Assembly: GCA_034522495.1 (NCBI GenBank)
Contig: JAXHLG010000002.1
Span: 310,001-374,000 of the forward strand
DNA from: JAXHLG01 sp034522495
GTDB lineage: Bacteria; Patescibacteriota; Minisyncoccia; Moranbacterales; DUUL01
Length of the DNA: 64,000 nt
Reading direction: 5' to 3'
Shown here: in pieces, positions 1-11,000 of the stretch
Position numbering within the stretch: the first letter of the stretch is position 1
How the letters are laid out: each line of letters opens with the position of its first letter
Notes under the pieces: model-generated
Databases searched by the model: none
Told to the model about the DNA's origin: nothing
Seen by the model: the letters and a program-made list of their open reading frames with translations, nothing else
Translations under genes and position numbers: made by a program

Positions 1-3000
1 CCGACCTCGACTTCCAGGAAAACACCTATTACCTGGGCATCCGCATCGGCAACGACGCCGAACTCGTCCCCCGCAAGCAGCTCTCCCCCAACCCCATGGC
101 CTACTCGGCCGTAGAATCCCAAACCTCCCAAAACGCCCAAGCTCTCCAAAACAGGACTATCGGAGAAGAAGAAGACAATATCATGCTCCTGGGCCCGGGC
201 GGAGAAATCGAAGAGCAATACCTCTCTAATGAAATTTCCTTCCTGGGACAGGAAATCGACATCTCCGACCAGACCAACTTGGAAACAGAAGGATCTCTGC
301 TGAGCCTGCAAGGGGACACTCTTTCGGTTGCGGCGGGAACCTTGATCGACGGAAGATTTTGCACTTACAACAGCGAAAACGGACTGGTTTGCGATACCTC
401 GATCAACAGCGTAATGGATGCCACCACCACCGGCACCACTGGCACCACCGCTTCCAATTCAGGACTAGAGGCAACCGATGAGGGAATGAGGCTGCTTGGC
501 GGCTGTTCCAGCGGCCAGATCTTAACTTGGAATGCTTCAGAGGAGCGATGGCAATGCACTACCAACACCGCCGGCTCAAGCGACTGGACCGACACCGGCT
601 CTTTGACTTATTTGACCAAAGAGGTCAATGATTTTGCTATTGGTGGCTCCGCTCCGGACAACTCTGCCTTCGGAATAGACGCAGACGCCAACTCTATCTA
701 CATAGGCTCGGACAATTCTTCCGACTCGGAAATCATCTTTGGCTCCGCCGCCGGCGATGAGGGGTCTTTGAAATTCAACTCCAACAGCGCCTTTTACTTC
801 TCCGGCGCTTCAGTCGGAGTAGGTACGGCTGATCCCAATGAAGTTTTAGATATAAACGGCAGGCTTTACATCAGAGACGCCGCCGCTCCAGCTTCCACCT
901 CCAACCGGCTTTATTCATTGGACGGATCGCTTCATTGGAATGGTTCGGATCTAGCCGCCAACACTCATCTTTCCGAAGACGACGTAGAAACCTATATTTT
1001 CGATGCCGATAACGCCGGCACCCTCTCTTCCGGCACTCTATCTCTGGGCAAACTTTCCTACGCTGGCCTTCTTCCCGTCTCGGCCGGAGGCACTAACTCC
1101 GCAACGCTGGGAGACCCCGGCTCTCTCTCCTACTCCGACGGAGAAAAATACTCTTTCACCGCCCAAGGCTCCCAGGACCAAGTCTTAGTCTCCCAAGGAG
1201 CTTCTTCTCCCATCTGGCAGGCCATCTCTGGAGGAGAAGGCGGACTCATCTCTCCCGACTCTCTCAATTTCACCGAATTCTCCAACTCCTTGATCGTGGA
1301 TGCCGATACCGCCATCGACACATCCAGCCACTCCCTGACTGTCAATGGTACTTTCAGCGCTACTGCCTTGGAAGCCTCCCAGCTAACCATCAACGGCTCG
1401 GCTACTCTGGGCAGCGCCGGGGAAAACATCACCCTCAACTCCTCCCTCATTCCTTCCACCGATTCTCTCAACCTGGGATCTTCCTCCAACCATTGGTCCA
1501 ATATCTACGTAGACAACCTTTCTGTCGATTCTACCAACACCAACGGTACCACCGCCGAGTACTTCACTATCAACTCCGAAGGCTCCGATCAAGAAGACAT
1601 GGGTCTGCGCTTCTATCTGGGTCCCACTGCCAATACTCACGGAGGGCTTTTTTATGACGGAGACAACCAGCATTTTTCCTTTTATCAAAGAGAAGACACC
1701 CAGACTCTGGGACAGCTAAACGCCGCATCCCTGGGAATTGGCACCACCGATCCTCAAGCCGCCCTGGATGTTTACAATAATTTTACCGTTACCTCCGCCG
1801 GAGCTGTCACCGTCTCCAGCTTTACTGACGGCACTCTTGCTATTTCCTCCGGGAATCTCTCTACTTCCGGCACCCTCGAGGCAGGCGCCTTTACCGACGG
1901 CGTTTTTTCCGTTACCGGAGGGGTTATTACCGGAGCTGCTTGGCAAGGCAATACTATCGCTCCCCAGTACGGAGGCACCGGCACTTCCACCCAATTTGAC
2001 TCAGGCTCCATCATCTTCGCCGGCGCAAGCGGAGTCTATTCCCAAGACAACTCCAATTTCTTCTGGGATGATACTAATGATTATCTCGGAATAGGCAACT
2101 CCTCTCCGGAAGCGGCTCTGCATATCGGCACTCAATCCCCCTCCGGCCTGACCACCTACGGCGACTCCGTTATGATCTCCGGAGCACTGGAAGTGGGCGA
2201 GACTTTCTATGCCGGCCCGACTGAATTTGCCGCCGACGCCGGAGTTATCTCCTGGACGGATATGCCGGTGACTTCTGCGCCGGCAGCCGGCACGGCCCAA
2301 TCCTACACCGCTCGCATCGATGGAGAATCCCTCCTCACCGTCTACGCCGAAGCCGACGGCTCCGGCGGCATCCAGAATCAAGGTATCGGCATCAGCGAAA
2401 TGAACCCGGCCGGACTGCTGCATGTGGGAGCAACCAGTCCTTTTGTGGTGGATAGCGCGGGGAATGTGGGGATTGGGACGACGAGTCCCGCCAACAAGCT
2501 CGCCGTCTCCGGCGGGCTCTCGGTCGGCACCACCGACCCGGCCTCCAGCTACCTTTCTACCGCCGCCCCGGATGGAGGCGCGATTTTTGAGGGGAATGTT
2601 GGGATAGGAAGAACAAACCCTACACTGCAATTGGAAGTTGATGGATCTTCAAATGGAGGAATTTATGTTAATGGAACCAATAGCGGTGACACCGACCCTA
2701 GAATTATAATGGAAGCAGGAGGGCGTTGGGGTATAGGTCTTCAAAATACTAATAAATTTGTTATTGGAACAGGTGGAGGGCACTCTGTTGGATCTTCAGT
2801 TTTCTTTGATAAGGGGGTATATCTTGCATTAGAATCATCAAACTATTATGCTGGTTTTGGTGACCTGTACCCCGATGCCCACTTAGAGGTAAGCGCGAAA
2901 GGCGGTACGGGTGGCAATATCTTCTTGTTAAGCTCCAATGATGATAATGACGGGGATATCATGACTGTAACAGAATTTGGCAACGTCGGGATTGGGACGA

Positions 3001-6000
3001 CCTCTCCTTCCACTCACCTGGACGTCGCCGGCGGATTCCGGGTGGACGAAGGAGCTTTGGAATACGATGAATCCACCGGCATCACCAGTATTGACAATAT
3101 CGGTCTGGGCTCTCTCTCCTTTGACACCGACGCCGGCATCGTCAATTGGGTGGACTTGTCCGTCTCTTCCACTCCCGCCGCCGGCGACCCCCAATCCTAC
3201 ACCGCCCAAATCGATGGCAACCCCCTTTTGACCGTCTACGCCGAAGCCGACGGCTCCGGCGGCATCCAGAATCAAGGTATCGGCATCAATGAAATGAACC
3301 CGGCCGGGCTGCTGCACGTGGGATCCACCGAACCTTTCCTTCTCTCCTCCGCCGGCAATCTCGGCCTGGGGAATACTTCACCCAATGAAAGGCTCCACGT
3401 AGGAGGCGCCGATCCCAGAATCTACCTGGCTGATGCCAGCGCTCCCGGCACCACCGCCAACCGGCTCTATTCCACAAGCGGAACCCTCTACTGGGACGGA
3501 ACGGATCTAACTATTGGAGAAGAAGCCAAGTGGGATAATACTTTTACCTCTGAAGAAACCTGGACCCCGATTTCCGGTCTCAGCTCAACCAAATCCTTTG
3601 GTGTAAGTGTGGATGCAAGTGGTCTTACGGGGGGAGGTAAAGTTGAAGTTAGAAAGGATGGTTTTCTTCAGGCTACTGTTAACTTAGGGGAAAGCTTCTA
3701 TAGCACTTACGAAACTGATTCAAGTGTTTCTATTGGTCTTACACCTACGGTGACTAACACCTATGATATTACTACCGCTACTCTTTCAACTTCCATGGAT
3801 ATGCAAGATAATGAATCTACCGGTATTGCTTGGAATAATGATGGCACTAAATTATATGAAATTGGTTATTCCAGTGATAAAATATATGAATATTCTCTCT
3901 CCACTCCCTATGATGTTACTACTTCTGCTTTTGTTGCTTCTATAAGTACTCAAGACAGTTATTCTACAGACATATCTTGGAATAATGATGGTACCAAGGT
4001 TTATGAAGTAGGTATTGGTAATAATAAAATATATGAATATGATGTTTCAGTTCCTTACGACATTACTACGGCTTCCTTTTCTACTTCAATAGATTCTAAT
4101 TCAGGACAGATTTCGGATTTAATCTGGAATAATGATGGCACTAAAATGTATGAACTTTCAAATGGCAGTGATAAAATTTATGAGCACACCCTTTCTATTC
4201 CATACGATATTACTACGGCGACTGTTGTAGCATCTAAAAATACTCAAAATGTAAATCCAAGAGGCATAGCTTGGAATAATGATGGCACAAAGTTATATGA
4301 AATTGATCGATATGTAGACACAATTTATGAATATAACGTTTCAACACCATATGATATTTTTACTGCCTCTCTTTCTACCTCTATTGAAACACAAGACACC
4401 AGTGCCACTGATATCATTTGGAATAATGATGGCTCTAAAATGTATGAATTAGGGGAAAATACGGATAAAATCTATGAATACGATGTAGGCAACGAAGGCA
4501 ATATCACCGGCACTGTCTACGCCTCAGTCAACCCGGTAGACAAAAATCTTTGGGCGGAATCGGGAAGTGATCTGCATTATATCTCCGGCAACGTTGGCAT
4601 CGGAACCACTGGCCCCTCCTACAAGCTGGACGTCGACGGCACCGCCCAAGCTACCGGCTTCCGCACTAACGCTGAAACAGTCACCGACTGGACGGGGACG
4701 GGAATCACGCTCAGCTCCGGCGCCATTACCGCCACTTTAGGCCAAACCATCGAATTTTCCGAAATAGCCTCCTCCGACATCATCACGCAAGCCGAAGGCA
4801 TCGCCGCCAACGACAACGACACCACCCTGGCAACTTCCGCCGCGATTAAAGACTACGCCGACAGCAACGACGCGGATACCACCTACACCGCCGGCTCCGG
4901 CCTCACCCTGGGTTCCGGCGCCTTCGAATTGGGTGGAACTCTGACTAAAAATTCTAGCCTCAATTTCTACGGCTCCGCCGCCGACAGGGATTTTAGATTC
5001 TATAATTCCGACTCCTCCGACGAACTTTTGTTTCTCCAAGGCTCTACCGGCAACCTCGGCATCGGCACCCAGGCACCAAGCTCGAAATTGGATGTTTCCG
5101 GCTCAGCAAGAATTTACGACCAAACCGTTTCCACCGGCTCCACCACTTTAACTGTTCGAGCTGGTGCTGGGCAGGCGACGGATCCTCTCTTCCAATGGCA
5201 AAATAATTCCGGAACAGGGCTGGGAGTAATTGACGAAAACGGCAACGTCGGCATCGGCACGACGGGGCCGGAAGGCATATTAGACATCTTGGGTGATAGC
5301 CAAACCGTATTCTTGCAACCCGCTGGCATTACAACAGATGGAGGCTTGAAAAACTCTCCAGTCTTGAGGTTAAGAGGTAAATATGATTCTGATGGAACTA
5401 CAGGAGTGGCTTCAGCTAATTACAACTTTGATTTAGTTAATACCATGACTGCTGGAGGCACTGCTCCTGCTTCAAGGCTTGGCATTAAGAATAACGCAGG
5501 GACAGAAGTAATGAGTGTATTAAACAACGGCAACGTCGGTATCGGCGATACCGATCCTTCCTACACATTCACTGTCGACCACGACGGGGACGGAGTGAAT
5601 GTGGCCTATGTCGATGAAAACAACACCTGGGCTAGTGGCAGCGCCGACTACGCCGAATATTACTACACCGAAGATACGGATCTGGAATCCGGCGAAGCCG
5701 TCTGCATCGACCTGACCCGGGAAAACGCCGTCAAGAGATGCCCCCGGCAGAGGGATCCCAACCTGATGGGCATTGTTTCTTCTTCTCCGGCTTTCCTGGG
5801 CAACGCTCCGGCTGAGGAGAAAAGAGAAGACAACGACAACTACAAGATCATCGGAATGCTCGGCCAAGTCCCGGCCAAAGTTACTGACGAAAACGGCCCA
5901 ATCCGCTCCGGGGACTCCCTGACCTCGGCCTCCAAGCCCGGCTACCTGATGAAAGCCGGCCCCGGAGATTCCACCGTCGGCGTGGCCCTGGAAAAGCAAA

Positions 6001-6938
6001 AAGACAACAGCAAAAAAATCAACGTCCTTATCTCCCGCCGAAACCAGTCTCTCACCGTCGAGCAAGTGGAATCCCAAATCCAAGACCGCATCGCCCAGAT
6101 GGAAATCGAAGACGAAGTGGACATCCTGGTTTCCCAAGCCATCAACAACCTCTCCCTTTCGGAAACCTTCAATTTCGACCCCGGCCAAATTGCTCAAGAT
6201 ATTGAAAACAACACGGATAAAATCAAAGTTATTAATAGCCAATTCGCTGATTATCAGAAAGAGGTGGACGATAGATTAGCTAATTACGAATCACAAATTA
6301 CGAATCACAAAAATGAAGTAAATTCCAGATTTGAGACTCAAGATTCAAGACTTAAAAACCAAGACAAAAGACTGGAAGAGCTGACCGCCACCATCGACAG
6401 CCTCAACGAAACCGATTCCTACCTCATCGACCTGGCCGCCAGCAACGAAACCAGAATCAGCGATCTGGAAACCTCTATTCTCGAAGACAATTTGGATTCG
6501 GAAACCGCCATCTCCGCCCGCATCACCCAAATTCTCCAATCCCTGGGAGAATCCCTGGAAGAAAACATCCTTGACGAAAGAGGCAACAAGCTCTTCACCT
6601 TGACCGCCAGCATGGAAATCATCAACCTCAAAGCCCAGAAAGTGGAAGCCGGGGAAGTGCAGGCCGACAACGTCACTACTGCTGGCGTGAACACTCAAGA
6701 ACTGAAGATGGACCAAGAAATTTCCGGCAAAGAAGTTATCCCGGCCGGAGAAACCAGCGTCACCATCCAAACCGCCAAAGTCCGGCAATCATCCAAAATC
6801 ATCATCACCCCCGCCGGATCCACCGCCGGCAAGATCCTCTACACCGACGAAATCCGAACCGAAGAAAGCTTCCAAGTCCGCTTCGACGGCGACGCAATCA
6901 CTCGGGAAATTAAATTTGATTGGATGATAGTTAATTGA
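1..6938 (+). CDS. giant tail-fibre-like secreted/surface protein, 5' end outside window
   Basis: The frame is open from base 3, so the N-terminus lies upstream; the first ATG at 96 is internal. The opening residues match a motif common in CPR fibre proteins (YLGIRIGND, then VPRKQL, then a P-x-A-Y-S-A stretch). The body carries about eleven tail-spike repeats of the type NVGIGTTSPxxxLDV (near 820, 1730, 2086, 2461, 2593, 2983, 3354, 4588, 5049, 5240 and 5528). Five beta-propeller-like repeats centred on WNNDGTKxYE and KIYEY lie at about 3760-4490. The C-terminus has an SADYAEYY segment (about 5640), then a GQVPAKV/NGPIRSGD/KPGY region resembling Peptidase_G2-type C-terminal domains, then a coiled coil (6180-6560). 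The likely role is a trimeric surface fibre for attachment; this is inferred from fold family only. Base composition is mosaic: AT-rich inserts at about 2600-2970, 3590-4500 and 5290-5520 sit inside GC-rich scaffold. Confidence 0.85.
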   Translation, partial: DLDFQENTYYLGIRIGNDAELVPRKQLSPNPMAYSAVESQTSQNAQALQNRTIGEEEDNIMLLGPGGEIEEQYLSNEISFLGQEIDISDQTNLETEGSLLSLQGDTLSVAAGTLIDGRFCTYNSENGLVCDTSINSVMDATTTGTTGTTASNSGLEATDEGMRLLGGCSSGQILTWNASEERWQCTTNTAGSSDWTDTGSLTYLTKEVNDFAIGGSAPDNSAFGIDADANSIYIGSDNSSDSEIIFGSAAGDEGSLKFNSNSAFYFSGASVGVGTADPNEVLDINGRLYIRDAAAPASTSNRLYSLDGSLHWNGSDLAANTHLSEDDVETYIFDADNAGTLSSGTLSLGKLSYAGLLPVSAGGTNSATLGDPGSLSYSDGEKYSFTAQGSQDQVLVSQGASSPIWQAISGGEGGLISPDSLNFTEFSNSLIVDADTAIDTSSHSLTVNGTFSATALEASQLTINGSATLGSAGENITLNSSLIPSTDSLNLGSSSNHWSNIYVDNLSVDSTNTNGTTAEYFTINSEGSDQEDMGLRFYLGPTANTHGGLFYDGDNQHFSFYQREDTQTLGQLNAASLGIGTTDPQAALDVYNNFTVTSAGAVTVSSFTDGTLAISSGNLSTSGTLEAGAFTDGVFSVTGGVITGAAWQGNTIAPQYGGTGTSTQFDSGSIIFAGASGVYSQDNSNFFWDDTNDYLGIGNSSPEAALHIGTQSPSGLTTYGDSVMISGALEVGETFYAGPTEFAADAGVISWTDMPVTSAPAAGTAQSYTARIDGESLLTVYAEADGSGGIQNQGIGISEMNPAGLLHVGATSPFVVDSAGNVGIGTTSPANKLAVSGGLSVGTTDPASSYLSTAAPDGGAIFEGNVGIGRTNPTLQLEVDGSSNGGIYVNGTNSGDTDPRIIMEAGGRWGIGLQNTNKFVIGTGGGHSVGSSVFFDKGVYLALESSNYYAGFGDLYPDAHLEVSAKGGTGGNIFLLSSNDDNDGDIMTVTEFGNVGIGTTSPSTHLDVAGGFRVDEGALEYDESTGITSIDNIGLGSLSFDTDAGIVNWVDLSVSSTPAAGDPQSYTAQIDGNPLLTVYAEADGSGGIQNQGIGINEMNPAGLLHVGSTEPFLLSSAGNLGLGNTSPNERLHVGGADPRIYLADASAPGTTANRLYSTSGTLYWDGTDLTIGEEAKWDNTFTSEETWTPISGLSSTKSFGVSVDASGLTGGGKVEVRKDGFLQATVNLGESFYSTYETDSSVSIGLTPTVTNTYDITTATLSTSMDMQDNESTGIAWNNDGTKLYEIGYSSDKIYEYSLSTPYDVTTSAFVASISTQDSYSTDISWNNDGTKVYEVGIGNNKIYEYDVSVPYDITTASFSTSIDSNSGQISDLIWNNDGTKMYELSNGSDKIYEHTLSIPYDITTATVVASKNTQNVNPRGIAWNNDGTKLYEIDRYVDTIYEYNVSTPYDIFTASLSTSIETQDTSATDIIWNNDGSKMYELGENTDKIYEYDVGNEGNITGTVYASVNPVDKNLWAESGSDLHYISGNVGIGTTGPSYKLDVDGTAQATGFRTNAETVTDWTGTGITLSSGAITATLGQTIEFSEIASSDIITQAEGIAANDNDTTLATSAAIKDYADSNDADTTYTAGSGLTLGSGAFELGGTLTKNSSLNFYGSAADRDFRFYNSDSSDELLFLQGSTGNLGIGTQAPSSKLDVSGSARIYDQTVSTGSTTLTVRAGAGQATDPLFQWQNNSGTGLGVIDENGNVGIGTTGPEGILDILGDSQTVFLQPAGITTDGGLKNSPVLRLRGKYDSDGTTGVASANYNFDLVNTMTAGGTAPASRLGIKNNAGTEVMSVLNNGNVGIGDTDPSYTFTVDHDGDGVNVAYVDENNTWASGSADYAEYYYTEDTDLESGEAVCIDLTRENAVKRCPRQRDPNLMGIVSSSPAFLGNAPAEEKREDNDNYKIIGMLGQVPAKVTDENGPIRSGDSLTSASKPGYLMKAGPGDSTVGVALEKQKDNSKKINVLISRRNQSLTVEQVESQIQDRIAQMEIEDEVDILVSQAINNLSLSETFNFDPGQIAQDIENNTDKIKVINSQFADYQKEVDDRLANYESQITNHKNEVNSRFETQDSRLKNQDKRLEELTATIDSLNETDSYLIDLAASNETRISDLETSILEDNLDSETAISARITQILQSLGESLEENILDERGNKLFTLTASMEIINLKAQKVEAGEVQADNVTTAGVNTQELKMDQEISGKEVIPAGETSVTIQTAKVRQSSKIIITPAGSTAGKILYTDEIRTEESFQVRFDGDAITREIKFDWMIVN

Positions 6939-6950
6939 TATTGACTACAA

Positions 6951-6981
6951 GCAACCAGAAGTTCGACTTCTGGGGTTGCTA
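6951..6981. repeat. stem-loop with GAAGTTCGACTTC core
   Basis: AGCAACCAGAAGT pairs with ACTTCTGGGGTTGCT apart from a 2-nt bulge. It lies 13 bp after the fibre stop codon and may help end transcription, though no T-tract follows. The same core recurs at 17813-17847, 33497-33538 and inside a gene at about 8684-8712. Confidence 0.6.
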
Positions 6982-7199
6982 AGAAACTAAAGGTTTATGA
7001 TTATTGGGAAGAGGAAGTATTAAATCCGGCAATAGGTTTCAAAATGAACAAAACACAAATTACAATGAACAAACAAAACACAGATACCAAAAACACAAAA
7101 CACAAAGTTCTCTTTATTTGTGTTTTCTGGAGATTTTTTGTGCTTTGTGCTTTGTGCTTTGTTTGTTAATTGTGTATTGTGCTTTGTGGATTTATTTTT

Positions 7200-7282
7200 G
7201 CTGGAGCGGGCCTCCGGCCCGGTCCATGGATTCGTGAGTTAGCAAGAAAACCAATGAACCGACCCGGGAGGGTCGCTCCAGC
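7200..7282. repeat. GC-rich hairpin repeat family R2, chromosomal subtype
   Basis: The left half GCTGGAGCGGGCCTCCGGCC mirrors the right half GGGAGGGTCGCTCCAGC. The loop contains CCATGGATTC and AACCAATGAACCG. This subtype recurs at 7520, 18391 and 18715. Confidence 0.8.
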
Positions 7283-7519
7283 GAAAAATCCTAAATTCTA
7301 AACTCTAAATCCTAAACAATATCAAAATCCAAAATTCAAAAATCAGAAACAGTTTTGTATTTTCCTTATTTGGTATTAGAATTTGTTTAGCCTGCCTGGC
7401 GGTAGACAGGAATTTAGAATTTCGTGCTTAGAATTTCTTAAATCATTCTTAAATCCTTTAAGCCTTCGGGTTTTGAGTTGTGGCTTTGCGCTTTGACTTT
7501 TGCGCTTTGACTTTTCACG

Positions 7520-7600
7520 GCTGGAGCGGGCCTCCAGCCCGGTCCATGGATTCAGGAGTCAGCAAGAAACCAATGAACCGACCCGGGAGGGTCGCTCCAG
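7520..7600. repeat. GC-rich hairpin repeat R2, chromosomal subtype
   Basis: This is the second copy. It is nearly identical to the copy at 18715-18796, as are about 100 bp on each side, so the two spacers share a segmental duplication. Confidence 0.8.
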
Positions 7601-7601
7601 T

Positions 7602-7735
7602 GAAGAAAAGAAAAGGACACAAGGACACAAGAGACAAGGACACAAGTAAGATACAATCACCAAATTAAAAGATACAAACTGTTTGGTCATTGGAATTTTG
7701 AATTTGTTTGTATCCTTGTATCCTTATTAATATAA
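7602..7735. repeat. AT-rich hairpin repeat family R1 (GGATACAAG words)
   Basis: Tandem ACAAGGACACAAG words on the left are mirrored by TTGTATCCTTGTATCC on the right, around a loop with ACAAACTGTTTGG. Further copies or halves lie at 7807-7875, 12223-12368, 18112-18212, 18798-18957, 38740-38872, 62524-62672 and 63647-63812. Split arms surround the gene at 21991. Confidence 0.8.
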
Positions 7736-8006
7736 TCTCCCAATCTCCTTTATAGTTTTTAGCTTTGAGTCGTGGCTTTGCGTTTTAACTTTTGACTTTT
7801 GCGTTTTAAACAGTTGGAATTTAGAATTTTTTTGTATCTTGTATCCTTGTATCTTGTATCCTTATTAATATAATTCCCCCATTTCCTTTATAGTTTTTAG
7901 CTTTTAGTTGCGGCTTTTCCCGCTATCTTTATAAATTTTAATGACGGCGGGACCCCGCTCTGCGGTGGGACTTTTGACCTTTGACCTTTGAATTTTAACC
8001 ATAAAC

Positions 8007-11000
8007 ATGCAAAAAACAACCAAAAAAACAATCCTAATAACCTCTCTTGCTTTGGCTGTCTTCCTCATCCTCTCCCAAACCGCCCTGGGGGAAAGGTTCA
8101 ATTTCCCGCAGAACTTAACCGGCAAGCTTTTCAGCTTCCTCGGGAACAATGAAATAACCCTCAAGGATTACGACCAGGGCTACATCATTCTCGTTAAACC
8201 CAAAGCCACCGGATCGGGAGAGACCAGAGCCGAGGCCGGAGACGTGGTGGAGATTAGAAGTATAAAAGACCTCAAAAAGAAATTCGGCACCGACAAGCCC
8301 TTCCTGGGCGACAAAGAAAAAACCAAATTGCTGGCTTTTCATTATCCGGGAGAGTTGAGTGAAGGGCAGAAGGAAAAGATGATAAGCCCTGTCTATGAAG
8401 ACAGGGAAATGCCAAATGACAAAGCTCAAATGACAAATCAAGCCCAAAGCTCAAATGGAGAAACACCCGCCTCCGCTGAAGCTGCGGCGTGGCAAGCAAA
8501 CAAGAAACAAGAAACAAATTCCAAACCACCCGCTTCCGCTGAAGCTACGGCGTGGCAAGCAAAACACCCCGTAAAAGAGCAAGGCACAAACGGGGCGGGC
8601 AAAGCTCAAACGGAAGAAGGTGAGAGTCATCAGTCATCGGTCATCGGGGATCGAGAAAATGATTCCGGAATTTCGAATTCAGCAACTGCTGAAGTCGAAC
8701 TTCAGGAAGAGCCGGAAACCGTTAAAAACCGCGCCTATGGGATTGACTATACCAAGATTCTTTCAGAAAAAGACATCCTCATTGCGAGGGACCCTAAGAA
8801 GGGCTTTGAAGAACTGCCCACCCTCAACCTAGAGTACCTCAAAAAGAAACCGGAATGCCAACAGGCCGCCGCTAAGATTTCAAACAAGATCGCCCGAATA
8901 GAAAAAAGAAACCAAAAAATAGACCAATTCCTCAACTCCCTCCTCCCCCAGGTCTTGGCCGCCACCGAGTCCGCCTCCATTGTTGACCCCGACAACGCAG
9001 CCGGCACCGACTACACCTCCCTCAACGCCTGGGAGACCGGCGAAGAAAGAGACCTCACCGCCTCGGGCGAGATCGCCGTCGCCACCTGCCGCTCCACCGC
9101 CGGCTCGGCGGATACAACGGCGGTTGCCATCGACGGCTGGACTACCGACAGCGACAACTATATCAAAGTCTGGACCGATCCAAGTGAAGACTACCGCCAT
9201 GACGGTAAATGGGACGAGAGCGCGTATCGGTTGAATGTTGGCGGTAGTGACACCCCTCTTTCTATATCTGTGGCTTACACACAAGTCAAAGGTATTCAGG
9301 TAAAACATTCAGGATTTGATTCTAATGCAGGCATATATTGGAATGCGGAACACATACTACTCGATAAGTTGGTAGTCGTGTATGTTGCCGGAAACAGCAT
9401 TACAGAAAGCGCGGGAGAGGCGCTCGAACAGAATGGCGTGTCGGCTAACGGAGCTTTGGTTGTAAATTCTATTTTTATTGGGGAATCTACAGGAGGATAT
9501 GGTCCGCCAAATACAGCGATAGAAGTAAAAATGCATACTAATGCGGCAGGTTTGACATTTTACAATTGTACTGCTTATGGATGGCAAAGGGCTTTTTATG
9601 GAGCCAGACCCGGGGTTCTTTGTAAAAATTGTATAGGTTATGGGAGTACAGTTGAAGATTTTAATGATGACATTAATGATGCTTCATGTAGTCACAACCT
9701 CTCCTCCGACGATACCGCCCCCGGCCCCAACTCCATTACTAATGCCAAAGTGAATTTTGTAGACGAAATCAATGGTGACTTTCATTTAGCGGCAAATGAC
9801 GCCAACGCCAAAAACGCCGGCACCGACCTCTCAAGCGACGCCAACCTCGCTTTTTCTGATGATATAGACGGCGAAAGCCGCCCCAAAGAAGAGGCCTGGG
9901 ATATCGGCGCGGATGAAGCCAGCGGAAGCACCCAAACCAACACCCCCGCCACCGGCTTTATGGCAGGCGGGCTGATGGCGTACTGGAGCTTTGACGGCTC
10001 GGCTATGGACTGGTCCGCCTCGGGTGCCGAGCTCCGGGATGTCTCCGGAAACAGCTATCACGGCGATGTCTCGGGCGCGGGCAAGTCCTCGGTTGTCCCC
10101 GGCCGGCAGGGCCAGGCGCTCTCCTTCAACGGAAGCGGGGATTATGCGGGCGTGGGGAATGTTGCCGGCGCGGAGTTTCGCAAAAAGATTACCATCCAAA
10201 GCTCGGAGGTGAGCGAGAACCTTACCGACTTTCCCGTCTATGTGGATCTCTCCACCCTCGGCTCGGACTTCTTCACAAATACCAACGCAGGTTGCGCCGA
10301 TGTGCGGGTAACCCAGTCCGACGGCTCTACCGAAGTTCCCAGAGAAGTCGTGTCCTGCGACACCACCGCCGAGACCGGCGAGCTTCACTTCAAGGCGCCG
10401 TCTCTTTCCGCCTCGTCTGATACCGACTTCTACATCTACTACGGCTCTGGCGGCTCCGACTACGCCGACTCCGACACCTACGGCGCGGAGAATGTGTGGA
10501 CGAATGGGTATGAGGCGGTGTATCACTTGGAGGAAACTCCTTCCGGAAGCGGCGGCACCCATTATGACTCCACAGCCAATGCTAATGACGGCACTACTCA
10601 AAATGGCGTGACTACCGATGCTACTGGTCAGCTAAACGGAGCGGACGGTTTTGATGCTTCTGATGATTATATTGATATAGGCGGATTAAATATACCCGCG
10701 GATAGTGATTTTACATATTCAATGTGGGTAAATGTTTCAGAGTGGGCAGGCAATAATCCGGGCGTATGGAGAAGTGATTCTAACTCCCAAGGGGATTATA
10801 TCAATCATTTTAATTCAGATACCGGATATCCTTATATAAAGTGGGGGTCTTCAGGTACTACTATTCTTAATCCTAGCTCTGGTTACGCGGTTCCTTTAAA
10901 AGAATTGGTTCATATTGCATTTGCCGTGCTTTCAAGCGACAATGCTGAGTTTTATGCAAATGGAGAGCTTAAACATTCAAATAATCATTCGGTTTCTACC

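Larger units (their letters stand above)
6939..8006. other. 1.07-kb repeat-filled spacer
   Basis: I see no credible gene. The spacer holds a stem-loop after the fibre gene, an AT-rich CACAAA/TTTGTG hairpin (7040-7190), two GGAGCGGG-type GC hairpins, a hairpin of TCCTAAA/TTTAGA words (7276-7440) with an embedded CCTGCCTGGCGGTAGACAGG palindrome, and one and a half GGATACAAG-type hairpins. The block 7424-7650 is a near copy of 18625-18840. Confidence 0.8.

Noticed and set aside
7000..7900. CRISPR array, suggested by repeated words in the spacers
   Set aside because: The words are contiguous or form inverted repeats; there is no regular repeat-spacer pattern and no cas gene in the window.
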